A stretch of DNA of 64,000 nt, from the NCBI GenBank assembly GCA_947480015.1, contig CANKBS010000013.1:1-64000 (forward strand), written 5' to 3'. The notes beneath the pieces are model-generated. The model was not told the origin of the DNA and searched no databases. It saw only the letters and a list, made by a program, of their open reading frames with translations. The position numbers and the translations under genes are program-made. The DNA is from Sphingobacteriaceae bacterium (GTDB taxonomy: Bacteria; Bacteroidota; Bacteroidia; B-17B0; Aurantibacillaceae). Positions 9,395-19,404 of the stretch are shown one piece after another; positions within the stretch are counted from its first letter, which is position 1; each line of letters starts with the position of its first letter.

Positions 9395-10516
9395 ATGTTA
9401 TTAAAAAAGTTAGATAGATATATTCTGAAGAAGTTCTTAACGACCTTCTTCTTTTCTATTACGCTTATCCTAATGATCTTTATTGTGTTCGACATTAAAG
9501 ATAAACTGGCCACTTTTAGTGGTAACGACATCCCTTTAAAAGAGATCATTTTTGATTATTACTTGATGTTTATTCCGTATTACGGCAATCAGTTTTCACC
9601 CTTATTTATTTTTATCTCCGTTATTTTCTTCACTTCCAAAATGGCCCAACAGACTGAGTTCATAGCCATTTTGTGTTCCGGAACCAGTTTTGCGCGGATC
9701 CTCCGCCCTTATATTATCGGAGCCTTTATTCTTTCTTTTTCTTCCTTAATGCTGAATCATTTTATTTTACCGCGTGCCTTCAAAATTAAAATTGGTTTTG
9801 AAGATAAATGGATTAATAAAAATTACAATAACGACGAACAAAACATCCACCGCAAAATAGGCAGCAATCGTTTATTGTACATAGAGAGTTACGACAATCA
9901 TACCAATACCGCCTATAAGGTGAGCCTGGAAGATGTTGTCGATAACAAACAAGTTTATTTTTTAAGCGCCGACAACATGCACTGGGACAGTCTTTCATCG
10001 GAATGGATCTTAAGTAATGTCAGAGAAAGAAAAATTTTAGTTCAGGACCGGCTCGATACACTGCAGAACACCAAACCCATTTATAAACAAACGAATACTT
10101 ATACGGCCAGTAAAAAACTAAAACTCGAATTTGCACCCATTGATATGTGGCGCGACGAAAGTAAAATTGAAACCAAACCCTTTTTCGAACTGCGCGATTA
10201 CATAGCTCGCGAAAAAGCAAAAGGCTCTAACCGCATTGAATTGTATGAAGTTGAACAGTACCAACGTTCCTCCTTTCCATTTGCCACTTTTATTTTAACC
10301 ATCATTGGGGTTTGTGTGTCCTCACGTAAAGTACGCGGTGGTGTTGGTTTACAAATTGCATTGGGTTTATTTATCAGTTGTATTTACATCATGCTCATGT
10401 ATGTGTTTAAAACCATTGCTACCACGGGCTTTGCATCGCCTCTGCTCGGGGTATGGACCCCCAACATCATCTTTTCCTTTGTGGCCCTTTATTTTTACAA
10501 AAAAGCGCAAAAATGA
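9395..10516 (+). CDS. LptF/LptG (YjgP/YjgQ) family lipopolysaccharide export permease
   Basis: N-terminal LDRYILKKFLTTFFFSITLILMIFIVFDIKDKLATF and C-terminal TM block, periplasmic domain between. Confidence 0.88.
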   Translation: MLLKKLDRYILKKFLTTFFFSITLILMIFIVFDIKDKLATFSGNDIPLKEIIFDYYLMFIPYYGNQFSPLFIFISVIFFTSKMAQQTEFIAILCSGTSFARILRPYIIGAFILSFSSLMLNHFILPRAFKIKIGFEDKWINKNYNNDEQNIHRKIGSNRLLYIESYDNHTNTAYKVSLEDVVDNKQVYFLSADNMHWDSLSSEWILSNVRERKILVQDRLDTLQNTKPIYKQTNTYTASKKLKLEFAPIDMWRDESKIETKPFFELRDYIAREKAKGSNRIELYEVEQYQRSSFPFATFILTIIGVCVSSRKVRGGVGLQIALGLFISCIYIMLMYVFKTIATTGFASPLLGVWTPNIIFSFVALYFYKKAQK

Positions 10517-12024
10517 CAAACTTTCGTCTCTGGTTTACAACTAAGTATTCACCCTTATCGCAACTCGTAATTATTGGCTTCCTTATTCGAATGGTTTCTG
10601 TGATTTTCAGCAAGGGCTTTGGCTGGCACGACGATCATTTTTTAATTATCGAATCGTCACAAAGCTGGGCCGATGGCTTTGATTACAATAACTGGTTGCC
10701 ATCTGATTCCGATCTATCAAGGCAACCACAAGGACATTCACTTTTCTACATTGGCCTTCATTATTATATTTTTAAATTTTTAAACGTCATAGGTCTAGTA
10801 AATCCACAGGCAAAAATGGTCGTCATTCGATTTTTGCATGCGGTATGGTCACTACTCATCATCACCTATGCATATAAAATAACCGAGCAATACGCCACTA
10901 AAAAAGAAGCCTGGTATGTTGGTGTGTTTGTGACTTTGTTTTGGTTTATGCCATTTATGAGTGTTAGAAATTTGGTGGAATTTGTTTGCGTGCCTCCGGT
11001 GCTCATTGCCATTTATCAACTTAACAAAAAAGAAATCAACTGGAAAAATTTTATGTTCGCGGGTTTATGGCTGGGTATTGCCTTTTCCATACGCTTTCAA
11101 ACAGTATTTATAACGGCGGGTATTGGTTTAGCCTTGCTCCTTCTAAGAAGTTCCTTTAAACATCTAGTCATACTTACCCTCTCATTCTTTGCCGTTGTTA
11201 TTGCCACGCAAGGAGGCGTGGATTATATGATCTGGAAAAAACCCTTCGCTGAGTTTTTATCTTATGTACAATACAACATCGACAATGCCGGTGTGTATGG
11301 CTCCGATAACTGGCACATGTATTTTGATCTTATTTTCGGATTACTTATTCCACCGTTAAGCCTTATTTTGTTTGCCGGTTATTTTTATTCTTGGAAAAAA
11401 ATGGCTTTGATCTTTTGGCCGGTATTTTTTTATCTGGCCTTTCACACCTACTTCCCCAATAAACAAGAGCGTTTTATCATGACCGTCTTACCTTTGATGA
11501 TCATTTCGGGAACCATTGGCATGTTTCTTTTATATGAACAATACAAGGAAAAAATAAACAGAAAACTTTTTCGTTTTTCAAAAATTTTTGTGATTAGTTT
11601 GAATTTCTTATTACTTCCTATCCTCAGCACCTCCTACAGCAAACGCCATCGGGTGGAAGCTATGACCTATTTGTATACGAAGCATGACTCCACTAATTTT
11701 TTTGTGGAAGACAGCAATAAAGAAAATGATTTTTTAATGCCTCCGCTTTTTTACTATGGCAAATGGATTTCTGTATGCGGCATTACAAAACAGTTTACAG
11801 CCGACTCAGCATTGGTTTACTATAATAAGCTGGAACCTAAAATGAAACCTACCTACTTAATTTTTTGGCAAGCCGAAAACTTAAAAGCCAGAGTTGATTC
11901 AGTTAAAAAACGTTTTCCCAATTTACGCTACGAAACCACCATTGAACCCAGTTTGATCGACAAGACTTTGTTTTTCCTGAATCCTTTGAACGATAATCAA
12001 ACGGCATTTATATACCGATTTTAA
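10513..12024 (+). CDS. GT22/GT39-like membrane mannosyltransferase family protein
   Basis: Multi-TM; HDDHFLIIESSQSWADG near N-terminus and PNKQERFIMTVLPLMI similar to GT22 HKExRF; ATG 10513 overlaps the lptF-like stop (ATGA). Confidence 0.6.
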   Translation: MTNFRLWFTTKYSPLSQLVIIGFLIRMVSVIFSKGFGWHDDHFLIIESSQSWADGFDYNNWLPSDSDLSRQPQGHSLFYIGLHYYIFKFLNVIGLVNPQAKMVVIRFLHAVWSLLIITYAYKITEQYATKKEAWYVGVFVTLFWFMPFMSVRNLVEFVCVPPVLIAIYQLNKKEINWKNFMFAGLWLGIAFSIRFQTVFITAGIGLALLLLRSSFKHLVILTLSFFAVVIATQGGVDYMIWKKPFAEFLSYVQYNIDNAGVYGSDNWHMYFDLIFGLLIPPLSLILFAGYFYSWKKMALIFWPVFFYLAFHTYFPNKQERFIMTVLPLMIISGTIGMFLLYEQYKEKINRKLFRFSKIFVISLNFLLLPILSTSYSKRHRVEAMTYLYTKHDSTNFFVEDSNKENDFLMPPLFYYGKWISVCGITKQFTADSALVYYNKLEPKMKPTYLIFWQAENLKARVDSVKKRFPNLRYETTIEPSLIDKTLFFLNPLNDNQTAFIYRF

Positions 12025-12043
12025 TTTTCGAAATTTTTCGGTT

Positions 12044-13255
12044 CTAATAAATAAGCAACTTAGAAACTTGCATGCCCGCTTCAGTTTGAATTTTCAATAA
12101 ATACATACCAGCTTTGACGCCTTCCAGATCGATTGAGGTGTTTTGTGATTGAAGGATGGGAGTTCCTTTACTATCTACTAATTCAATGTTTGTGATGGTT
12201 GATTCCGACTCAACATGAAGTAAACTTCCTGATGTTGCGGGATTTGGATAAATCACCAACTTGTTATTATTTTCATTAGAAGTCAAACCAGTTATAGTAC
12301 TTTGATGCATAACCCCTATCGCATCCAGATCAAATCCACCCGATGGATAAGGTGTTGGCCATGGCTCGTTGATTTTATGTTTAAAGGCGTCGTAAGTAGC
12401 ATAGGGCCTCGAAATAGAACCAACCACGTCAATTATTTTCACATGGGTAATGTTATTTATGTTTAGTCCAGAAATACCTTTTAATTCCTCCAAATCAAAA
12501 GGTGTACCGTATCCACCACGGTATTTACCGGCCAGATTATTAAGTTTAGTGGCATCGGTATAACCAAAGCCGGGTGTTTGAACCATGGTATCACTTAAAC
12601 TGGTGGCACAAAACCGGAAAAAATGACTACCATCACTACTTACCTCGACAAATGCTAATTCTAAAAACTGATCATCAAAACTATTTTCAAAAACCGCAAA
12701 GTCAAATCCGGGTCCGTTAGTGATCGGATGCGCAAAACTACAAATGGCAATCCCTCCGTCACCCAAACTAATTACCCCGTTCTCCATGGCTTTTCCGATG
12801 GCCATGCTACTATCGCCCACAGAAGTAAAGCCTAAAGATGGATCAGAAATATCCTGATAACCCCTCGTGATGGTGCAGGATGAAGCCCAGTTGAGAAACA
12901 CCGAACTATCTTTATCAACTGCTGTGCTGCCCGGTATTCCTACTGAAGGCGCAAAAGTTTGAGCCAGGACTGAATAAAAAGAAATAAGTGAAAAAATCAA
13001 AAACAAACTATATTGCCGGTCTTTAAAATTATTTGGTTTATTATAATGGAAGTTCGAATTGTATTCGTCTTTAATGTCCTTTAAACATGTATTGCAAACA
13101 CAAATGGTGAATTTTGAAGAAATAAAACGAAATTCTTCGGCGCTTAATTCAATCTTCGAACAATCGCAGGCCGAGATATTACTTGGATTACAAACAAATT
13201 CGGAGTCGCAACGTGGACAGGCAGATTTAGATATAGTATCTTTTTCTTGGCTCAT
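12044..13255 (-). CDS. Cysteine-rich CWC domain fused to T9SS type A sorting-domain secreted protein
   Basis: N-term CPRCDSEFVCNPSNISACDCSKIELSAEEFRFI..CVCNTCLKDI; internal signal-like LFLIFSLISFYSVLAQ; C-terminal LVIYPNPATSG...GMYLLKIQTEAGMQVSKLLIY. Confidence 0.7.
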   Translation of the reverse strand: MSQEKDTISKSACPRCDSEFVCNPSNISACDCSKIELSAEEFRFISSKFTICVCNTCLKDIKDEYNSNFHYNKPNNFKDRQYSLFLIFSLISFYSVLAQTFAPSVGIPGSTAVDKDSSVFLNWASSCTITRGYQDISDPSLGFTSVGDSSMAIGKAMENGVISLGDGGIAICSFAHPITNGPGFDFAVFENSFDDQFLELAFVEVSSDGSHFFRFCATSLSDTMVQTPGFGYTDATKLNNLAGKYRGGYGTPFDLEELKGISGLNINNITHVKIIDVVGSISRPYATYDAFKHKINEPWPTPYPSGGFDLDAIGVMHQSTITGLTSNENNNKLVIYPNPATSGSLLHVESESTITNIELVDSKGTPILQSQNTSIDLEGVKAGMYLLKIQTEAGMQVSKLLIY

Positions 13256-13372
13256 TCAATTTTTGTAAAAAACAGTTGGCTTTGAACAAATATAGCTAAT
13301 TCCGTTAAAAAAACTTGTGAAGCTTATACAGTCGTTTTATAATTATTACATTAGCCTTATATTATTAGCACC

Positions 13373-13645
13373 ATGAAAATTTTCAAATTTGCCGGTATAA
13401 GTCTTATAGTTTTTCTTCTGAGCATTTCCAAAATTTCAGCACAAACGGTTTTTATCACCGAAACCGGTAAAAAATACCACAGTAAAAATTGTAGTCTGGC
13501 TAAAAAAGAAGGCAAGGCTATTTCATTGGTAGAAGCAAAAAAACAAGGTTATACACCTTGCACAGCCTGTGGTGCTGATAAAATCGTAGAGAAGAAAGAG
13601 AAAAAACAAAAAACAGAAAAGCCTGAAAAATCTTCGGGTACCTAA
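13373..13645 (+). CDS. Small secreted Cys-rich protein with nuclease-tail-like motif
   Basis: Signal peptide ending ISAQ; TGKKYHSKNCSLAKKEGKAISLVEAKKQGYTPCTAC. Confidence 0.7.
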   Translation: MKIFKFAGISLIVFLLSISKISAQTVFITETGKKYHSKNCSLAKKEGKAISLVEAKKQGYTPCTACGADKIVEKKEKKQKTEKPEKSSGT

Positions 13646-13651
13646 AGTCAC

Positions 13652-14818
13652 TTACTCTTTTATCCAGCCCACCAAAGTCAGCACTTCGTCCGCATCAACC
13701 GACTGCCAGCCTTGTTTTCCGTAGTTCCATACCGATAGACCTTGCTGGTAACTCTCCGAACCTAAAACCATTTCTTTAACAAAAGCGGCAATATTTTCAC
13801 CCGGCATAAAATTCCGCGATTCAAAATGGAACTTGCCTAAATCTTTTCCGTTTAATTTAATACTACGTCCTTTGCTATCGGCCTTGGTTTCATAACTAAA
13901 GCCATAAACTGGTTTAGTGAAATCAAGTAAATTCACCAGGTTGTTTTTCAGATCAATAAACACTTGTTTATTACCTAAACGCATAATTAACTGATCGCTG
14001 CTTACTACCGAAAGGGTTGCGGCATCCGATTCAGAACTCATGGCAATTTTTCCAACCAGTATGCTTGCTTTTGTATCCACATTTATTTTATAAAAAGATA
14101 ATTCGGTATTATCTTTATTAAAATAGCTGAACAAAAAATTACTGTTATCGATCCAGTACATCGGTGGGTCGGGCACATAGCTAATATTTTTAATGCCTTG
14201 TTGGCCATAACCCGCATCGGCACATAATACAACTTTTGGTTTGCCCTGCGGGTAATAATTGATCTTAAAAGGACTCACGATTTTATCATACTCAACATCA
14301 CGGCCAAATTTAGGTTTAAACAACTGATCTTTTACTTCCCGGTATTGCTTGGCGTTAAAATCATAGATGCTGTAAAATTTTCCTTTAAAAAGATCGTTGG
14401 TATAAAAGATGGCGCTGTCGTTGCTGCACCTTATTAAACCGGCTTTGCCGTCGAACAAGACTGTTTTATCAACCAGATCAATAATGTTACCGATGCCGGT
14501 AATTAAATAACGGTCTTTATAAATGGTATTCTGGCCATTGTCGGTTCGGATATAATCTTTTCCGTCTTTTTTTCCATCAACACTTAGCAATTCATCTCTT
14601 CCAACAAAACTTCCATTTAAAAAATGGTAGGAAAATATTTTCTGTTTGAACTGGCTCTTCCCTTTACCCCCGACACTTTGGACGTGTACCACAATTAAAC
14701 TTTGCTTTAAATTACTTTTAGCAAAACTTTTATGACTAATCAAAAATACAAGCGCTACGAAGATGGCATTTTTAAGATTCATGTATTCTGTTTTCACCTT
14801 AAGATTTCTTACCAACAT
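13652..14818 (-). CDS. Hypothetical secreted protein
   Basis: 388-aa ORF with signal peptide (IFVALVFLISHKSFAKS); possible beta-propeller-like repeats; no confident family. Confidence 0.65.
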   Translation of the reverse strand: MLVRNLKVKTEYMNLKNAIFVALVFLISHKSFAKSNLKQSLIVVHVQSVGGKGKSQFKQKIFSYHFLNGSFVGRDELLSVDGKKDGKDYIRTDNGQNTIYKDRYLITGIGNIIDLVDKTVLFDGKAGLIRCSNDSAIFYTNDLFKGKFYSIYDFNAKQYREVKDQLFKPKFGRDVEYDKIVSPFKINYYPQGKPKVVLCADAGYGQQGIKNISYVPDPPMYWIDNSNFLFSYFNKDNTELSFYKINVDTKASILVGKIAMSSESDAATLSVVSSDQLIMRLGNKQVFIDLKNNLVNLLDFTKPVYGFSYETKADSKGRSIKLNGKDLGKFHFESRNFMPGENIAAFVKEMVLGSESYQQGLSVWNYGKQGWQSVDADEVLTLVGWIKE

Positions 14819-14878
14819 TACTGATAGTGTTATGTGTGGGCCGTGATTTCTAAATGATATTTAAAACAAAAAATATCG

Positions 14879-16027
14879 CTAAGGGAATTTCGCATATAAT
14901 ATATTGGGCCACTGGTAACAATTGTTATTTGTACCAATGGATGCTGATACATCCTGAATGCCATACCAATCTCCAGGAGCAGCACTAGAGGAAGTGCCGT
15001 CGCCATTCGTGTCACCGCCATGGGCATCATCCAGATAACTGGTAAAAAACACACCCGGTAAATTATAACCTTGAATAATGCTTTTGCCATCTCTAAAGGA
15101 AATTTTATTATAACCAATAGAAGGAAGTGTGGCCACTTTAATAATCACATCCTGAGCAATAATTAAGTTTAAGCCGGGTGAAAATGAAGTAGAGCCGGTT
15201 AATACAAAGGGCACTTCTGTTTCAAGCCAACTCACATTAGTGGTTGCTTGATTAGAGGTAGAAGTGAGAAAAATACCGTTCAATTGATTTTTTTCGGCAG
15301 GATTTGCAGGATTGTGAAAAGTATTTGAATTATCGATGCTGTTATGTGGACTCATAAAGATGGGTTTTATGCATCCATAAAAAGTGGAGTTGGTCACCAC
15401 AAAATTCGGATTTTCGCTCGATCGGGCATCCACCACGCCATAGCCGGCATATCCGGTTTCACCGCCGCAATAGGCAAAGGTGCAATGATCAACTGTACCG
15501 TAATGGTACGAATACTCTAAAGTAGGTTGACCCACATTGCTGCTCGGACCTTCACCACCATACATAAACAAACAATATTTAAAACTACAGGTATTGCTGT
15601 TCATGATAATTCCACCCCAATCCAAGCGAGCGGGTGCTGTTAGACTGGCGTCGCCATTATTATCACCACCGTGAGCATCATCTTTGTAAGAAGTAAATAC
15701 GATGGGCTTGTCTGCTGTTCCTTCTGCCATAATTTTTCCTGCAGCCGATACGATAATAGCATTATCACCCACGATGTCTTTAAATTTCACAACGGCACCC
15801 GGCTCAATAGTTAAAGTACTAGTAATTGAAATTTGTCCGACACTAATCACATAAATATTACAAGCCAACCACACCGTAGGTGTAGAAACGTCGCTAGTAA
15901 CGGTAATGACTTGAGGTGTGCAACCCGTTGGCGTAGGGTCAACGACTGGGGTTTCGGTTTTACTTTTTTTACAGGAGAGCAGTGTTACCAAAACAACTGC
16001 AACGAGTGCTAGATTCATTGTTTTCAT
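14879..16027 (-). CDS. Lipoprotein, right-handed parallel beta-helix-like
   Basis: Lipobox LVTLLSCKKS; repeated EPGAVVKFKD / KPIVFTSYKDDAHGGDNNGD / FFTSYLDDAHGGDTNGDG motifs. Confidence 0.7.
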   Translation of the reverse strand: MKTMNLALVAVVLVTLLSCKKSKTETPVVDPTPTGCTPQVITVTSDVSTPTVWLACNIYVISVGQISITSTLTIEPGAVVKFKDIVGDNAIIVSAAGKIMAEGTADKPIVFTSYKDDAHGGDNNGDASLTAPARLDWGGIIMNSNTCSFKYCLFMYGGEGPSSNVGQPTLEYSYHYGTVDHCTFAYCGGETGYAGYGVVDARSSENPNFVVTNSTFYGCIKPIFMSPHNSIDNSNTFHNPANPAEKNQLNGIFLTSTSNQATTNVSWLETEVPFVLTGSTSFSPGLNLIIAQDVIIKVATLPSIGYNKISFRDGKSIIQGYNLPGVFFTSYLDDAHGGDTNGDGTSSSAAPGDWYGIQDVSASIGTNNNCYQWPNILYAKFP

Positions 16028-16065
16028 GATGGCTCGAATTTTAGGGTTTGTTAGTATAAATATAA

Positions 16066-17538
16066 CTACAAATTTTTAAATAAATCAAAAAACAATCTAA
16101 CACCTACCCCCGTACCACCTTTTCCTCGGTAACTGTCTTTTGCCGTTAAAAAGGCAGGGCCTGCGATATCCAAATGGTAATATGGGTAATTGGTGAATTT
16201 ATTTAAAAATTTTCCGGCTGTTATAGCGCCAGCAAAGGGTCCACCTAAATTTTTCTGATCAGCAATATCACTTTTCATTAATTCATCGTACTCGTCCCAA
16301 AACGGAAATTCCGCGATGCGCTCATATACGCTTAAACCACTTTCATGTATTTTGACCTTTTGTTTATCGGACGCAGTACCCATACCGACAATGCCCATTG
16401 GACCAATGGCCGCAGCAGCAGAGCCGGTTAAGGTAGCCACATCAATGGTTAAGCTTGGCTCGTATCGTTTCGCAAAATGTAAGGCATCTGCCAATATCAT
16501 TCTGCCTTCTGCATCCGAATTAAGCATTTCAACGGTGCTTCCATCCATCATCGTAATAATATCACCCGGAGCAAAGGCGTTAAAACCCGGACGGTTATCT
16601 GTAGCCGGAACTAAGGCAATAACATGAACCTTTAATTTTGATTTGGCAATGGCATACATGGCAGCGCCAACCGCTGCAGCCCCCGCCATATCACACTTCA
16701 TCATATCCATACTGTTTGGCGTGGGCTTTAAACTTAATCCACCGGTATCGTATACCACACCTTTACCAACCAATACAAAAGGTTTTTTATTTTTAGCATT
16801 GGCTGGTTTATATTCCATTATACTAAAGGTTGGCTCATCCACACTGCCTGCATTCACTGCTAATAGTCCGCCCATTTTTAATTGGGTAATTTTAGCCTTG
16901 TTATACACGTCCACTTTAAAACCCGCGTCTTTCCCCATTTTTTTAAAGGCATTGGAAAGGTCTGTTGCGTTTAAATGGTTTACGGGTTCGTTCACTAAAT
17001 CACGCGCCAAACAAGTGGCCTCACATACAACATTTAACTCCTTCACCAAACCTGGGTTAATTGTGGTGTTGGCAATAATTACCGAAGCTATGGTGTTTGC
17101 CGATTTATCGGGATGACTGCGGTGACGGTTAAATTGGTAATTGCCCAAAACAATGCCTTCGGCAGCAGCCAATGATAAATGCGACTGTTTGGTTTGATTG
17201 TAAATGTATATCTCTTTGCCTTTATGCGCATTCAAAGCATCGGCTACCGCAGCACCGTGCCGGCGGAGTTCTTCATTGCGTTTATTTTTCTCTTTACTTT
17301 TATCAAGGATATAAATGGAAATATATTTCCCGATATAATTATAGCTCAGTGGCTTTTTATCATCCGCCTTCAAACGAGCTTGAATATAATCGTTTACCTT
17401 ATCCGGTAAACCAAATTCATTTTGAAATTTTTCGGCAATCACCAAAATGTGGGATGGCTCTTTAACTTTGTTGTTGAGTAATATTGGGGTCATAGTGTTT
17501 TTATTGCGTGAAGCGAATATACATAAATAGGGTTTCAA
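16066..17538 (-). CDS. Leucyl aminopeptidase, M17 family
   Basis: VGKGVVYDTGGLSLKP, MKCDMAGAAAV, NSDAEGRMILADAL, TIDVATLTGSA. Confidence 0.95.
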   Translation of the reverse strand: MKPYLCIFASRNKNTMTPILLNNKVKEPSHILVIAEKFQNEFGLPDKVNDYIQARLKADDKKPLSYNYIGKYISIYILDKSKEKNKRNEELRRHGAAVADALNAHKGKEIYIYNQTKQSHLSLAAAEGIVLGNYQFNRHRSHPDKSANTIASVIIANTTINPGLVKELNVVCEATCLARDLVNEPVNHLNATDLSNAFKKMGKDAGFKVDVYNKAKITQLKMGGLLAVNAGSVDEPTFSIMEYKPANAKNKKPFVLVGKGVVYDTGGLSLKPTPNSMDMMKCDMAGAAAVGAAMYAIAKSKLKVHVIALVPATDNRPGFNAFAPGDIITMMDGSTVEMLNSDAEGRMILADALHFAKRYEPSLTIDVATLTGSAAAAIGPMGIVGMGTASDKQKVKIHESGLSVYERIAEFPFWDEYDELMKSDIADQKNLGGPFAGAITAGKFLNKFTNYPYYHLDIAGPAFLTAKDSYRGKGGTGVGVRLFFDLFKNL

Positions 17539-17593
17539 ATAAAAGATTAGAGGTTCACCTTTATTCTATTACATTTGAACTTAAATCAGATTC

Positions 17594-17944
17594 ATGAATT
17601 TTGTTTTCGTTTTTATTGGCGGAGGTTTGGGCTCACTGCTCCGTTACCTCATCGGTCTGGGTTTTCAAAAAACGAATGCGAGTTTGCCTTGGTCTACGTT
17701 TATTGCTAACTTGATTGCCTGTTTAATCTTTAGCCTAGTACTGTGGCTCATGCAATCAAAGGACGTAGTTAATTCCAATCTTAAATTACTTTTGCTTACC
17801 GGCTTCTGCGGAGGCCTTAGCACCTTTTCGAGTTTTGGGTATGAAACTTTTTTGTTATTTAAACAGGATATGGCCTTTATAGCCATCATGAATATTCTTT
17901 TTAATACCTCTCTTTGCCTTCTTATTTTTTATATTTTTAAATAA
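17594..17944 (+). CDS. crcB: Fluoride efflux transporter CrcB/Fluc
   Basis: GGGLGSLLRYLIGL, TFIANLIAC, LTGFCGGLSTFSSFGYE. Confidence 0.93.
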   Translation: MNFVFVFIGGGLGSLLRYLIGLGFQKTNASLPWSTFIANLIACLIFSLVLWLMQSKDVVNSNLKLLLLTGFCGGLSTFSSFGYETFLLFKQDMAFIAIMNILFNTSLCLLIFYIFK

Positions 17945-17974
17945 ACAATTCAGCGCCTCATAGGTTGTTTAATT

Positions 17975-18640
17975 ATGGATTTCAACAAAAGAAAAGATCT
18001 TGTTTTTATTGTCTTAGCCGGCTTTTTTGTGACCAACGCCATTGTTGCCGAATTAATTGGTGGCAAAGTGGTTGAGTTTTTCGGACTCTTTAAACAAAGT
18101 GTTGGTATCATATTATGGCCCGTTGTTTTTTTACTGACCGATTTGATTAATGAACACTATGGCAAACAAGGCGTACGAAAACTCACCTACATAACCGTTG
18201 GCTTAATTGCCTACATGTTTCTTATCATTTCTATCAGTCTGCATATTAAATCCATACCGGGCGGCCCCGTAAACGATGAAAGTTTCACCATGGTGTTTGG
18301 TCAAAGTCAGTGGATCATCTTAGGCAGCATCATTGCTTTTTTAATTTCACAGTTGGTGGATGTTTACATTTTTTGGGTGTTCAGAAATCGCACCGGTTCA
18401 AAACTTATTTGGCTGCGTGCTACAGGAAGTACCGTCATCAGTCAGCTTTTTGATACCTTTTTAGTACAATACATTGCCTTTGTATTGCCCGGTAAATGGA
18501 CCATGGATCAATTTACCACCAATGCCGCATGGGGCTATTCGTTTAAACTGCTGATAGCCTTTTGTTTGATTCCCTTTATCTATTTCGGTCATTTTGCCAT
18601 CAACAAATACATGGGGCATGGTAAAACACAGGAGGAATAA
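17975..18640 (+). CDS. Queuosine precursor transporter, YhhQ/VUT family
   Basis: TNAIVAELIGGKVVEFFG, LWPVVFLLTDLINEHYGKQGVRK, LRATGSTVISQLFDTF. Confidence 0.9.
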   Translation: MDFNKRKDLVFIVLAGFFVTNAIVAELIGGKVVEFFGLFKQSVGIILWPVVFLLTDLINEHYGKQGVRKLTYITVGLIAYMFLIISISLHIKSIPGGPVNDESFTMVFGQSQWIILGSIIAFLISQLVDVYIFWVFRNRTGSKLIWLRATGSTVISQLFDTFLVQYIAFVLPGKWTMDQFTTNAAWGYSFKLLIAFCLIPFIYFGHFAINKYMGHGKTQEE

Positions 18641-18714
18641 GCATTTAATTATGTTCATTCCGTGTCTTTTATTTAAACCTATGAATTTAAATTTATCTTT
18701 GGCTTAAAATTAAA

Positions 18715-19347
18715 ATGATTACCTACGCTTTTATTGCCATTATCATCGTTTTTTCGGTTTACTGTTTTAACGATAGAAATGCAATGGCCAAATATTTGTT
18801 TCATCCCTACTCTATTTATCACAACAAGGAACACTACCGCTTTTTAACGCATGCCTTTATTCATGGTGATTTCATGCACCTTGCCTTTAATCTCATTGCT
18901 TTTTATAGTTTTGGGTCTGCCCTCGAAAATCATTTCTTTCCCCAATTATTTGGCGAAAAACTCGGAAAACTCTATTACATCCTATTATTCACCGGTGGCA
19001 TTTATGCCGCTTCATTAACTGAATATTTCCGAAACAAAAACAATCCCAGTTATTCTTCCTTAGGGGCCTCAGGTGCTGTTTCGTCTATTATGTTTTGTTG
19101 TATCATGGTAAGTCCACTCAGTCAAATTTCCCTATTTTTCTTTCCCATGCAAGGTTGGATTGCCGGTGCCTTATTGCTTGGGGTAAGCTATTACCTTATC
19201 CGACGAAAAAAAACAAGTTCTTATTCGGATAATATTAGTCACGAATCGCATTTCTGGGGTGCTTTGTTTGGCGTGGGGTTTATTTTAGTCTTAAAACCAG
19301 CCCTCTTGAAACACTTTATTAGTCAGGTTTTCAGCGCCTTTGCTTAG
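18715..19347 (+). CDS. Rhomboid family intramembrane serine protease
   Basis: RFLTHAFIHGDFMHLAFNLIAFYSFG, SSLGASGAVSSIMF, ESHFWGALFGV. Confidence 0.93.
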   Translation: MITYAFIAIIIVFSVYCFNDRNAMAKYLFHPYSIYHNKEHYRFLTHAFIHGDFMHLAFNLIAFYSFGSALENHFFPQLFGEKLGKLYYILLFTGGIYAASLTEYFRNKNNPSYSSLGASGAVSSIMFCCIMVSPLSQISLFFFPMQGWIAGALLLGVSYYLIRRKKTSSYSDNISHESHFWGALFGVGFILVLKPALLKHFISQVFSAFA

Positions 19348-19352
19348 GTCAT

Positions 19353-19379
19353 AAAAAAACCGAATCTTCTACCTTCGGC
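19353..19379 (-). terminator. Rho-independent terminator downstream of MazG-like gene
   Basis: Minus strand CCGAAGGTAGAAGATTCGGTTTTTTT. Confidence 0.6.
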
Positions 19380-19404
19380 TCTATAAGCTATTAAATTTTG
19401 TAAT

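Noticed and set aside
16316-17116. Plus-strand ORFs of 103 and 157 aa
   Set aside because: Antisense to the strongly coding M17 aminopeptidase; shadow ORFs with no recognisable domain.
17540-17593. Fluoride riboswitch upstream of crcB
   Set aside because: Only about 55 bp separate crcB from the divergent aminopeptidase gene, and no crcB-motif pseudoknot pattern was recognised.
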